Of a DNA stretch of 64,000 nucleotides, positions 50,634 through 58,477 are shown in pieces. The stretch is from Spirilliplanes yamanashiensis (GTDB lineage Bacteria; Actinomycetota; Actinomycetes; Mycobacteriales; Micromonosporaceae), in the NCBI RefSeq assembly GCF_016863475.1, contig NZ_BOOY01000008.1:186001-250000 (forward strand), in the 5' to 3' direction. A model generated the notes under the pieces. The model was not told the DNA's origin, did no database searches, and worked only from the letters and a program-made list of their open reading frames with translations. A program made the position numbers and the translations under genes. The first letter of the stretch is position 1, and each line of letters opens with the position of its first letter.

Positions 50634-51440
50634 TCAGTTCGGCGCGGGTCCGTTGTCGACCAGGTAGAACGTGTCCGGCTCCGGACCGTCGCCTGCCTCC
50701 TCGAGGATCAGGCCGCGCGCCGGCGAGTACCGCAGGTACGCCGACCGGTTCTCGATCGTCCAGGCGTCGCCGGCGGCACGGACCGTGAACTGCTGCGCCG
50801 CGTCGTCGGTGCGGCACGCCGCCGCGGCCACGCTGAGCGGGTCGACGCCGTTGTTCTTCGCTTTCCAGCAGGCCCGCTCGTTGTTCTCCCGCCGGTCGGT
50901 GGTCTGGATCAGGTGGGTGCCGTCGTCGAGGGGCACCAGCACGAACGACTGGCTGCCGCTGTCGTCGTCGGTCTCGACCAGCGCGCCGTCGTCGGACAGG
51001 GCGACGCCGCCCTCGAACGCCTTGACCCGCACGACGGCGACCCGGCGGTCCCCGGCGAGGATCGGGTTGTCCGGCGTGCTGTCACCGGCGGGCGTGGTGC
51101 GGTTCTGTGTCGGCCGCGCGGACGTCGGCGCCGTGGACGGCCGCGACGGATTCGCGCTGGGCGTCACCGGCGGGGTGGTGGGCGGCGCCACGGATGCGGG
51201 CGGCGCGGTGGTCGGCCCGGCCGGCAGACTGGGCGGCCGCTGGGCGTCGGGCTGGGCGACGGCGATGCCGGTCGCGACGACGCCGATCGCGACCACCCCG
51301 GCCGCGTAGGCGCCGATGGTGTGGCGGCGCCGCCGCCGGTCGCCGCGACGCCGGATGTCGGCAGCGGGCGCGACGCGCCCGGTGCGGTGGATGTCGCCGG
51401 CGAGCGAGTGGAGCGCATCGTCGAGGTCCCGGTCAGCCAT
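50634..51440 (-). CDS. Membrane-anchored protein downstream of the ECF sigma gene (putative anti-sigma)
   Basis: 268 aa. A cytoplasmic N-terminus, MADRDLDDALHSLAGDIHRT, then basic RRRGDRRRRRHT, one helix (IGAYAAGVVAIGVVATGIAVA), a Pro/Thr-rich linker of about 65 residues and an extracellular domain of about 135 residues (VAVVRVKAFEGGVALSDDGA, ACWKAKNNGVDPLSVAAAAC, YSPARGLILEEAGDG). It overlaps the sigma gene by 8 bp, the standard arrangement for an anti-sigma factor; no zinc-binding anti-sigma motif is visible. The ectodomain is paralogous to that of the secreted protein at 51975-52658. Confidence 0.65.
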   Translation of the reverse strand: MADRDLDDALHSLAGDIHRTGRVAPAADIRRRGDRRRRRHTIGAYAAGVVAIGVVATGIAVAQPDAQRPPSLPAGPTTAPPASVAPPTTPPVTPSANPSRPSTAPTSARPTQNRTTPAGDSTPDNPILAGDRRVAVVRVKAFEGGVALSDDGALVETDDDSGSQSFVLVPLDDGTHLIQTTDRRENNERACWKAKNNGVDPLSVAAAACRTDDAAQQFTVRAAGDAWTIENRSAYLRYSPARGLILEEAGDGPEPDTFYLVDNGPAPN

Positions 51441-51945
51441 GATCGCTCCTCCTTCCCGTCAGCGTGTCAGCCTCGTCGGCCAGGTGTTCCGCCATGGCGC
51501 GCCGGCCGCGGGCGAGCCAAGTCTTCACGGTATTCGGTGACGCGCCGACCTCCGCCGCGATCTCCGCGACGCTCAGGCCCGTCAGGTGGTGCAGGACGAC
51601 GACCCGGCGCTGGTCCACGGGGATGCGCCGCAGGGCCGTCACGATCGCCACGTGGTCGGGGCCGACCGCCTCGACGTGTTCCTCGGCGGCGTCCCGGTGG
51701 TGCGCGCGGAGGCGGTTGACCGCCTTGCGCCACGCACTGACCGCGATCCGGTACGCGACCCGGCGCACCCACGCCTCGGGACTGTCGGCCTCCCGCACGG
51801 AGGACCACCGGTGCCACGCGCGGACGTACGCCTCCGCCACCGCGTCCTCGGCCTCGGCCCTGTTACCGACCATGGCGTACACCTGGCCCAGGACCCGGCG
51901 CGAGGACGCGGCGTAGAACGCGTCGAACTCGTCGCTGCTCTGCAT
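51433..51945 (-). CDS. ECF RNA polymerase sigma factor (SigE-family)
   Basis: 170 aa. Region 2: FDAFYAASSRRVLGQVYAMV, GNRAEAEDAVAEAYVRAWHR and WVRRVAYRIAVSAWRK. Region 4: ALRRIPVDQRRVVVLHHLTG, LSVAEIAAEVGASPNTVKTW and LARGRRAMAEHL. This is the short actinobacterial SigE-family ECF type. Overlap with the membrane protein downstream suggests membrane-signal control. The gene lies between two proteins with the same ectodomain, so their signal may be the same. Confidence 0.9.
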   Translation of the reverse strand: MQSSDEFDAFYAASSRRVLGQVYAMVGNRAEAEDAVAEAYVRAWHRWSSVREADSPEAWVRRVAYRIAVSAWRKAVNRLRAHHRDAAEEHVEAVGPDHVAIVTALRRIPVDQRRVVVLHHLTGLSVAEIAAEVGASPNTVKTWLARGRRAMAEHLADEADTLTGRRSDHG

Positions 51946-51974
51946 GGATGCGGAGGGTTCCTCAGTCGTGTGTG

Positions 51975-52658
51975 TCAGTCCAGGACCGGGGCCGCACCCC
52001 GGACGACCAGCGTGAACGTGGTGGTCAGCGGCGCGTCGCCCAGCTCCTCGAGGATCAGGCCGCGCGTCGGCGAGGCCTGCAAGTATGCGTCGAAGATGCT
52101 GATGGCGTACACGTCGGGGCTGATCTCGCGGATCGTGAACCGCTGGTTGCGGTCGGCAGCGTCACAGGCAGCCGCGCGGACGCGCAGCGGCTGTCCGTTG
52201 TCCGGGTTGTGCAGGCGCCAGCAGTCCGGCTCGGCGGTGACGTCCCTCTGCAGCGTCTTGATCAGGAACGTGCCGTTGCGTGTCGGGGCGAGGACGAAGT
52301 TCTCGCGGCCCTCGGTGCCGTCGATCTCGCCCAGGCTGCCGTCGGGCAGCACGGCGATCGCGCCCTCGAACGCCTGCACCCGGATGATGCCGACCCGCAC
52401 CTTGCCGGACAGCGGGTCGTCCGCGTCCACGGTCCTGGTGGGCTTCGGCTTGGGCCTGGTGGTCGTGGTCTTGCTCGGCCTGGGCTTCGGCTTGCCGGCC
52501 TTGTGCGCCGCCGCGTCGGCGGGAGCGGCTGCAGGAACCGCGGTCCCGGTCGTCCCGGCGGCGCGCTCAGCGGCGGCGGCCTGCCCCATCAGGGAGTACC
52601 CGATCATGCCGGTGCAGGCGATGAGGGCCGCCCCCGTGATCAACTTCGCTGTGCGCAT
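51975..52658 (-). CDS. Secreted protein paralogous to the putative anti-sigma ectodomain
   Basis: 227 aa. Signal peptide MRTAKLITGAALIACTGMIG to QAAAA (the cleavage site is after an Ala-rich stretch; an N-terminal helix anchor is the alternative), a Lys/Pro/Thr linker (KPKPRPSKTTTTRPKPKPTR), then a C-terminal domain: VGIIRVQAFEGAIAVLPDGS, FVLAPTRNGTFLIKTLQ, CWRLHNPDNGQPLRVRAAAC and QASPTRGLILEELGD. It aligns block by block with the domain of the protein at 50634-51440. The fold may be ricin-B/beta-trefoil-like. It sits just upstream of the sigma gene in the same direction. Confidence 0.65.
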   Translation of the reverse strand: MRTAKLITGAALIACTGMIGYSLMGQAAAAERAAGTTGTAVPAAAPADAAAHKAGKPKPRPSKTTTTRPKPKPTRTVDADDPLSGKVRVGIIRVQAFEGAIAVLPDGSLGEIDGTEGRENFVLAPTRNGTFLIKTLQRDVTAEPDCWRLHNPDNGQPLRVRAAACDAADRNQRFTIREISPDVYAISIFDAYLQASPTRGLILEELGDAPLTTTFTLVVRGAAPVLD

Positions 52659-52765
52659 CGTCCACTCCTTGAGCGTCGCGGTCCTCGGTGCCGTCGACTC
52701 GGCGTCGACGTGCCCTCAACACGCGTGCACAGCGGCCCCGGTTTCAGCCGAGCCAGTGACGCCCG

Positions 52766-53464
52766 TCACCCTCCACGGATGATGAGGCTCATCGCCTCGG
52801 CGCGGACCTTGCCGTCGCTCTGGAACGCGCCCCGCACCGCGGAGGTGACCGTGCGGGCGCCCGCCTTGCGGATGCCGCGCATCTCCATGCACATGTGCTC
52901 GCACTCCAGCACGACGATGGCGCCGCGCGGGTCGAGCCGGTCCATGAGCAGGTCGGCGATCTGCGACGTGAGCCGCTCCTGCACCTGCGGGCGGCGGGCG
53001 AACACCTCGACGAGGCGGGCCAGCTTCGACAGGCCGGTGATGCGGCCGTGCGAGCCCGGGATGTAGCCGATGTGGGCAACCCCGCGGAACGGCAGCAGGT
53101 GGTGCTCGCAGAGGCTCATGACCTCGATGTCGCGCACCAGGACCAGTTCCTCGTGGTTGGCCTCGAACGTGGTGGTGAGCACCTGCGCCGGGTCGACGCG
53201 CAGGCCCGCGAACAGCTCCGCGTACGCGCGGGCCACCCGGGCCGGGGTGCGCTGCAGGCCGTCGCGGTCCGGGTCCTCGCCGACGGCCAGCAGGATCTCG
53301 CGGACGGCCGCCTCGATGCGGGGCAGGTCGACGGCGTCCTCGACGGGCGTGCCGTTCAACTTGCCGTCGACCAGGCGCGCGGCGAGGTAGTCGAGGTCGC
53401 CGTTGCCGTCGGGCTCGGTCGAGGACGCGTCCCCGGCCGAGCCCGTGGCGGCGTTCGTGCTCAG
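52766..53464 (-). CDS. folE: GTP cyclohydrolase I, probable CTG start
   Basis: 232 aa from CTG 53464. It makes dihydroneopterin triphosphate, the entry to folate synthesis. Zinc-binding and catalytic blocks: [50 protein letters not shown] and [20 protein letters not shown]. No ATG or GTG is available in frame before the conserved domain. CTG at 53464 overlaps the ftsH TGA as CTGA and has GAGGG (53471-53475) 6 nt upstream, so a rare CTG start with translational coupling is the best reading. In related genomes folP follows; here the secretion block does. Confidence 0.93.
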   Translation of the reverse strand: MSTNAATGSAGDASSTEPDGNGDLDYLAARLVDGKLNGTPVEDAVDLPRIEAAVREILLAVGEDPDRDGLQRTPARVARAYAELFAGLRVDPAQVLTTTFEANHEELVLVRDIEVMSLCEHHLLPFRGVAHIGYIPGSHGRITGLSKLARLVEVFARRPQVQERLTSQIADLLMDRLDPRGAIVVLECEHMCMEMRGIRKAGARTVTSAVRGAFQSDGKVRAEAMSLIIRGG

Positions 53465-55479
53465 TTGGAGCCCTCGGACGCGCCGTTGGCGGAGTTGCCA
53501 CCGCCCACGGCGATCTGACCGTCGGCCTGCGCCTGCGCCTTGAGCTTGTCCTTCTCCGCGGGCGTCAGCACCGGCGGGGCGTCGGACGGCAGGCGCTTGC
53601 CGAAGCCGTTGAACGGCGCCATCGGCGGGCGCTTCTGCACGCGCTCGGCGATGCGCTGCATGTCGGCCTGGGAGAGGGTCTCCTTCTCCATCAGCTCCAG
53701 CACCATCGCGTCGAGGACGTCGCGGTACTCGACCAGGATCTCCCACGCCTCGTCGTGCGCCAGCTCGATGAGCGCCCGCACCTCGGAGTCGATCTCGGCG
53801 GCGACCGAGTCGGAGTAGTCCTTCTCGTGGCCCATCGTGCGGCCCAGGAACGGCTCGTCGCCGCTGGTGCCGTACTTGACGGCGCCCAGCTTCGAGCTCA
53901 TGCCGTACTGGGTGACCATGGCCCGGGCCAGGCCCGTCGCCTTCTCGATGTCGTTGCCGGCGCCCGTGGTGGGCTCGTGGAAGACGAGCTCCTCGGCCGC
54001 CCGGCCGCCCAGCGCGTACGCCAGGGTGTCGATCATCTCGGCGCGGGTCTGCGTGTACTTGTCCTCCGTCGGCAGCACCAGGGTGTGCCCCAGGGAGCGG
54101 CCGCGCGGCAGGATCGTCACCTTGTGCACGGGCGCCGAGTGCGGCAGCGCGTACGCCACCAGCGCGTGGCCGCCCTCGTGGTACGCGGTGATCTTCTTCT
54201 CGTGGTCGCTCATCGCGCGGGTCTTGCGCTCCGGGCCGGCGATGACCCGGTCGATCGACTCCTCGAGGAACTCGTTGCTGATCGCCCGCTTCTCGTTGCG
54301 GGCCGTCAGCAGCGCGGCCTCGTTGATGACGTTGGCCAGGTCGGCGCCCGAGAAGCCGGGCGTGCGGCGGGCCACCGAGTCGAGGTCGACGTCCGGCGCG
54401 AACGGCTTGCCCTTGGCGTGCACCCGCAGGATGGCCTTGCGGCCCTCCATGTCGGGGGCGTCCACGGCGATCTGCCGGTCGAAGCGGCCCGGGCGCAGCA
54501 GCGCCGGGTCGAGGATGTCGGGGCGGTTCGTGGCGGCGATGAGGATGACGCCGCCCTTGGTGTCGAAGCCGTCCATCTCGACGAGCAGCTGGTTGAGCGT
54601 CTGCTCGCGCTCGTCGTGGCCGCCGCCCATGCCGGCGCCGCGGTGGCGGCCGACGGCGTCGATCTCGTCGACGAAGACGATGGCGGGCGCGTTCGACTTG
54701 GCCTGCTCGAACAGGTCGCGGACGCGGCTCGCGCCGACACCGACGAACATCTCGACGAAGTCCGAACCCGAGATCGTGTAGAACGGCACCCCGGCCTCGC
54801 CGGCGACCGCGCGGGCCAGCAGCGTCTTACCGGTGCCGGGCGGGCCGAACAGCAGCACGCCCTTCGGGATCTTGGCGCCGAGCGCCTGGTACTTCGCCGG
54901 GTTCTGCAGGAAGTCCTTGATCTCGTGCAGCTCCTGCACGGCCTCGTCGGCCCCGGCCACGTCGGCGAACGTCGTCTTCGGCGTGTCCTTGGTGATCATC
55001 TTCGCCTTGGACTTGCCGAAGTTGAGCACCCGGGAACCGCCGCCCTGCATCTGCGACATGAACAGCAGCAGCAGGATGACGAGGATCGCGATGGGCAGCA
55101 GGTTGACCAGCAGCGAGAGCAGGATGCTGTCGCCGGACACCGTGCTGTTGTAGTTGTCGGTGACCCGGCCTGCGCCCTTGGCCTGCTGCACCGCGGCCCA
55201 CACGTCGCGGGTGACCTCGTACGGGTACTGGGTCTCGATCCGGTCGGTGGTGGTGTCACCGAACTTCTCGCGCTGGGCGAGGTCGAGCTGGAGCGTCTGC
55301 TCCTTGTCCTTGACGAGGGCGACCTTGATGCCGGGCTGATTGAGCCGGTCCAGCGCCACGGAGGTGTCGACCCGGTGGTAGCTCGGGCCGTTGGTGAACA
55401 GGGTGCTGAGCGCGATCGCACCGATGATCACCAGGATGATCCAGACCACCGGGCGGCGGAAGAAACGCGTACGTTCCAT
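53461..55479 (-). CDS. ftsH: ATP-dependent zinc metalloprotease FtsH
   Basis: 672 aa. Two N-terminal membrane helices ([18 protein letters not shown] and [18 protein letters not shown]) flank a periplasm-facing domain. The AAA module has Walker [14 protein letters not shown] near residue 210, Walker [16 protein letters not shown], and the second region of homology [20 protein letters not shown]. The zinc site [12 protein letters not shown] is near residue 433 (HExxH form HEGGH). The Gly-Asn-rich tail ends in ASEGSN. It degrades misassembled membrane proteins. Coupled to folE. Confidence 0.98.
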   Translation of the reverse strand: MERTRFFRRPVVWIILVIIGAIALSTLFTNGPSYHRVDTSVALDRLNQPGIKVALVKDKEQTLQLDLAQREKFGDTTTDRIETQYPYEVTRDVWAAVQQAKGAGRVTDNYNSTVSGDSILLSLLVNLLPIAILVILLLLFMSQMQGGGSRVLNFGKSKAKMITKDTPKTTFADVAGADEAVQELHEIKDFLQNPAKYQALGAKIPKGVLLFGPPGTGKTLLARAVAGEAGVPFYTISGSDFVEMFVGVGASRVRDLFEQAKSNAPAIVFVDEIDAVGRHRGAGMGGGHDEREQTLNQLLVEMDGFDTKGGVILIAATNRPDILDPALLRPGRFDRQIAVDAPDMEGRKAILRVHAKGKPFAPDVDLDSVARRTPGFSGADLANVINEAALLTARNEKRAISNEFLEESIDRVIAGPERKTRAMSDHEKKITAYHEGGHALVAYALPHSAPVHKVTILPRGRSLGHTLVLPTEDKYTQTRAEMIDTLAYALGGRAAEELVFHEPTTGAGNDIEKATGLARAMVTQYGMSSKLGAVKYGTSGDEPFLGRTMGHEKDYSDSVAAEIDSEVRALIELAHDEAWEILVEYRDVLDAMVLELMEKETLSQADMQRIAERVQKRPPMAPFNGFGKRLPSDAPPVLTPAEKDKLKAQAQADGQIAVGGGNSANGASEGSN

Positions 55480-55677
55480 GCTGTTGACGAGCGCCGGGGC
55501 GCCCGGACCTCCTGATCGGCAAGCTGGGTCTCTCGGACTTTCGACCGTACACCGTGAGTGCCCCGGCCACCGCCGTGAGCCCGTTGGTGCACACGGCCAC
55601 CACTACCCGTCCGTGCGCCGCCAATGCCTACCGAGCGGGCAAAACAGGACGCCGAGGACTCAGGGGACTCTCAGCTT

Positions 55678-56253
55678 TCAGCTACGGGCGTACACGTCCT
55701 TCTTCAACACGCCCACGTACGGCAGCTCGCGGTACCGCTCGGAGTAGTCCAGCCCGTAGCCCACCACGAACTCGCTGGGGATCTCGAAGCCCACGTACTT
55801 CACCGGCACGTGCACCTTCACCGCGTCGGGCTTGCGGAACAGCGCCACCACCTCGACGCTCGCCGCCGACCGCGACTCCAGGTACTTCAGCAGCCAGGAC
55901 AGCGTCAGCCCGGAGTCGACGATGTCCTCCACCACGATCACGTGCTTGCCGGCGATGTCGCGGTCCAGGTCCTTGAGGATGCGCACCACGCCCGACGACG
56001 TCGTGCCCTGCCCGTACGACGAGACCGCCATGAACTCCATCTCGGTGGGCGGGCCGTAGCGGCCCAGCGCCCGCGCGAAGTCCGCCATGAACATCACGGC
56101 GCCCTTGAGCACGCAGACCAGCAGGAGGCCGCCCGTGCTGTCCGCGTGGTCGGCCGACACCTGCTTGGCCAGCTCCGCGGTCTTCTCGCGGATCTGTTCC
56201 TCGGTGATGATCACGCGGTCGATGTCGGCGTCGTACCAGGAGCCCTCAGCCAT
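55678..56253 (-). CDS. hpt: Hypoxanthine phosphoribosyltransferase
   Basis: 191 aa. It salvages hypoxanthine and guanine to IMP and GMP. The PRPP-binding loop is [19 protein letters not shown], with [18 protein letters not shown] and [13 protein letters not shown]-like ([17 protein letters not shown]) loop II. ATG 56253 gives [20 protein letters not shown]. It follows tilS in transcription order with 129 bp between, and precedes ftsH, the widely conserved tilS-hpt-ftsH order. Confidence 0.96.
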   Translation of the reverse strand: MAEGSWYDADIDRVIITEEQIREKTAELAKQVSADHADSTGGLLLVCVLKGAVMFMADFARALGRYGPPTEMEFMAVSSYGQGTTSSGVVRILKDLDRDIAGKHVIVVEDIVDSGLTLSWLLKYLESRSAASVEVVALFRKPDAVKVHVPVKYVGFEIPSEFVVGYGLDYSERYRELPYVGVLKKDVYARS

Positions 56254-56382
56254 GCCGCCTAGCCTGCCCCATGCGCGCCGGAGTACGCCGCACGGGGCGT
56301 CGGTCACGGCACGTCCGTACGCGCGAATTGCGGCGGAACCGCCCTGCTGACCCCGTTGCCGCGGCGGCGCCGGTGAGAACCG

Positions 56383-57363
56383 TCACAGCGCCGGGCGCAG
56401 CGCGTCACCGCGGCGGGCGACGCCGAGGCCGCCCGGCAGCGACGCCGTGCCCTGCCCGTGCCAGTCGGTGACGAGGGCGTCCAGCGCCGCCACGTGCCGG
56501 TGCGACAGCGCCGCCCCGGCCGCGCCCAGCTCCCGGCACCAGGCGTGCAGCACCCGGGTGCGCACCGCCGCGTCCAGGTCGCGCAGCGCCGGCACCGACA
56601 GCCCGTCGCCGTCGCGGCTGGCCGCCAGGGCCGCCGCGGCCAGCCGGTCCAGCGTCGCCGCGTCCTCGGCCAGCATCCGCGCCGTGCGGGCCAGGTTGTC
56701 CACCACCGCCGGGCCCAGGGCCGCCACCAGCGCCGGCAGGGCGGAGGCGCGCACCCGCGCCCGCGCGTACCCGGGATCGTGGTTGTGCGGGTCCTCCCAG
56801 GGCGACAGGCCCTCCGCCGCGCACGCCGCGCGGGTGTCCGCCCGGCCCACGGCCAGCAGCGGCCGCAGCAGGGCGACCCCGTCGAGGTCGCGGCGCGCCG
56901 GCATGCCGGCCAGGCCGCGCGGGCCCGCCCCGCGGGCCAGCGCCAGCAGCACCGTCTCCGCCTGGTCGTCGCGGGTGTGGCCCAGCAGCACCGCGGCGGC
57001 GCCGTGCCGGTGCGCGGCCGCCACCAGGGCCTCGTAGCGGGCCTCCCGGGCCGCCGCCTCCGGCCCGCCCGGACGCCCGGCCACCCGCACCGCGACCGCC
57101 TCGGCCGGCGCCAGCCCCACCGTGGCGCCCCAGGCGGCCACAGCGGCCGCCCGCGCCGCCGACCCCGGCTGCAGCCCGTGGTCGACCGTCACCAGCCCCA
57201 CCGCGCGGCCCGACCGGGGGCCGGTGAACGCGGCCGCCGCGGCCAGCGCCAGCGAGTCCGCCCCGCCCGAGCACGCCACCAGGACCGGGCCCGGCGGCGC
57301 CGCCCGCAGCGCCTCCCGCACGGCCAGCCGCACCGCCGCCACCGCGGGCGGGAGGGAGGTCAT
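56383..57363 (-). CDS. tilS: tRNA(Ile)-lysidine synthetase
   Basis: 326 aa. It modifies C34 of the AUA-reading tRNA-Ile to lysidine. The N-type ATP pyrophosphatase P-loop is VACSGGADSLALAAAAA (residues 32-37 SGGADS); GLVTVDHGLQPGSAARAAAV and LLGHTRDDQAETVLLALARG follow, then HNHDPGYARARVRASALPAL. The C-terminal substrate domains of E. coli TilS are shortened, as in other actinobacteria. ATG 57363 overlaps the stop of the upstream metalloprotease gene (ATGA). Confidence 0.95.
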   Translation of the reverse strand: MTSLPPAVAAVRLAVREALRAAPPGPVLVACSGGADSLALAAAAAFTGPRSGRAVGLVTVDHGLQPGSAARAAAVAAWGATVGLAPAEAVAVRVAGRPGGPEAAAREARYEALVAAAHRHGAAAVLLGHTRDDQAETVLLALARGAGPRGLAGMPARRDLDGVALLRPLLAVGRADTRAACAAEGLSPWEDPHNHDPGYARARVRASALPALVAALGPAVVDNLARTARMLAEDAATLDRLAAAALAASRDGDGLSVPALRDLDAAVRTRVLHAWCRELGAAGAALSHRHVAALDALVTDWHGQGTASLPGGLGVARRGDALRPAL

Positions 57364-58421
57364 GCCCCGGTGATCGCCGGCCCGTGCACGCGCGCCACCC
57401 AGGCGTCCGGGTCGCCGATCTCGTCGAGCCGGGGCAGGGTCAGCGGCGAGCTGAAGATCTTGTTGAAGCCGTCCATGCCGACGCGCTCCACCACGCCGTG
57501 CACGAACTTGCGCCCCTCCGCGTACTGACGCATCTTGACCTCGATCCCGAGGATCCGGCGCACCGCCTTCTCCAGCGGGTTGCCGCTCTCCCGGCGGCGG
57601 TTGAACCGGGCCCGGATCTGCTCCACCGTCGGGATCACCGTGGGGCCCACGCCGTCCATCACGAACTCGGCGTGGCCCTCCAGCAGCGTCATCAGCGCCG
57701 TCAGCCGGTCCAGCACCGCCTTCTGCGCCGGCGTCTGCACCAGGTCCAGCACCGACGTGCGGCTCTCCGGGTCGCGCACCGCCTCGGCGAGAGCGCCCAC
57801 GCCCCGGCGCAACCGGTCGACGATGTTGTCCCCGCCCGCCTGCGACGCGTCGACGAACGACTGCACCTCGCCCAGGAAGTGCCCGCGCATCCACGGCACC
57901 GCCGTGAACTGGGTGCGGTGCGTGACCTCGTGCAGCGCCACCCACAGCCGGAAGTCGTGCGGGTCGGCGCCCAGCTTGCGCTCCACCTCGACGATGTTCG
58001 GGGCCACCAGCAGCAGCTCGCCCGGCTCCTTCGAGAACACCTCGTACTGGCCGAGGACCCGCCCCGACATGTACGCCAGCACCGTGCCCGCCTGCACACC
58101 GGTCACCCGCGAGCCGATCGCGTCGGTGATCGGGTTCGGCGGCTTGTCGCCCGTCAGCCGGTTGACCAGCGGGGTGATCACCTCACGCAGCCCGGCGATG
58201 TTCGACGCCGCCCAGTCGCGGCGGTCCACCACCCGCACCGGCGGGTGCTCCACCTGCGCGCGCAGCCCCGTGTAGTCCGCGACGTGCCCCGCGGCCTCCT
58301 CGGTCAACCGCCGCAGATCGGCCACCACGTCGGTGGCCTCCTCGTAGCTCACCGCGGGCCCGGTCTTACCCAGCGCCCCCGCGGTGGCGGCGGCCAGGTC
58401 CCAATCCACGAACTGCGCCAT
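57360..58421 (-). CDS. DUF2342 zinc metalloprotease-like protein (Rv3626c type)
   Basis: 353 aa. The zincin motif is LWVALHEVTHRTQF (HExxH at 164-168), with a downstream Glu candidate in LLEGHAEFVMDGVGPTVIP. The family is DUF2342, sometimes labelled as coenzyme F420 biosynthesis-associated, found next to tilS in actinobacteria (Rv3626c-mesJ). No signal peptide, so the protein is probably cytoplasmic. Substrate unknown. It is 56 bp downstream of the dacB stop in transcription order and coupled to tilS. Confidence 0.85.
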   Translation of the reverse strand: MAQFVDWDLAAATAGALGKTGPAVSYEEATDVVADLRRLTEEAAGHVADYTGLRAQVEHPPVRVVDRRDWAASNIAGLREVITPLVNRLTGDKPPNPITDAIGSRVTGVQAGTVLAYMSGRVLGQYEVFSKEPGELLLVAPNIVEVERKLGADPHDFRLWVALHEVTHRTQFTAVPWMRGHFLGEVQSFVDASQAGGDNIVDRLRRGVGALAEAVRDPESRTSVLDLVQTPAQKAVLDRLTALMTLLEGHAEFVMDGVGPTVIPTVEQIRARFNRRRESGNPLEKAVRRILGIEVKMRQYAEGRKFVHGVVERVGMDGFNKIFSSPLTLPRLDEIGDPDAWVARVHGPAITGA

Positions 58422-58477
58422 GGCCCCACCGTACCCGCGGGGTCACAACCCGCCCGTTCTCCTTCTCACGTACGGCC

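Noticed and set aside
36730-52765. Integrated conjugative element or actinomycete integrative plasmid
   Set aside because: There is no integrase, relaxase, replication protein, tRNA attachment site or direct repeat at the borders, and composition matches the flanks. A decayed or domesticated origin remains possible.
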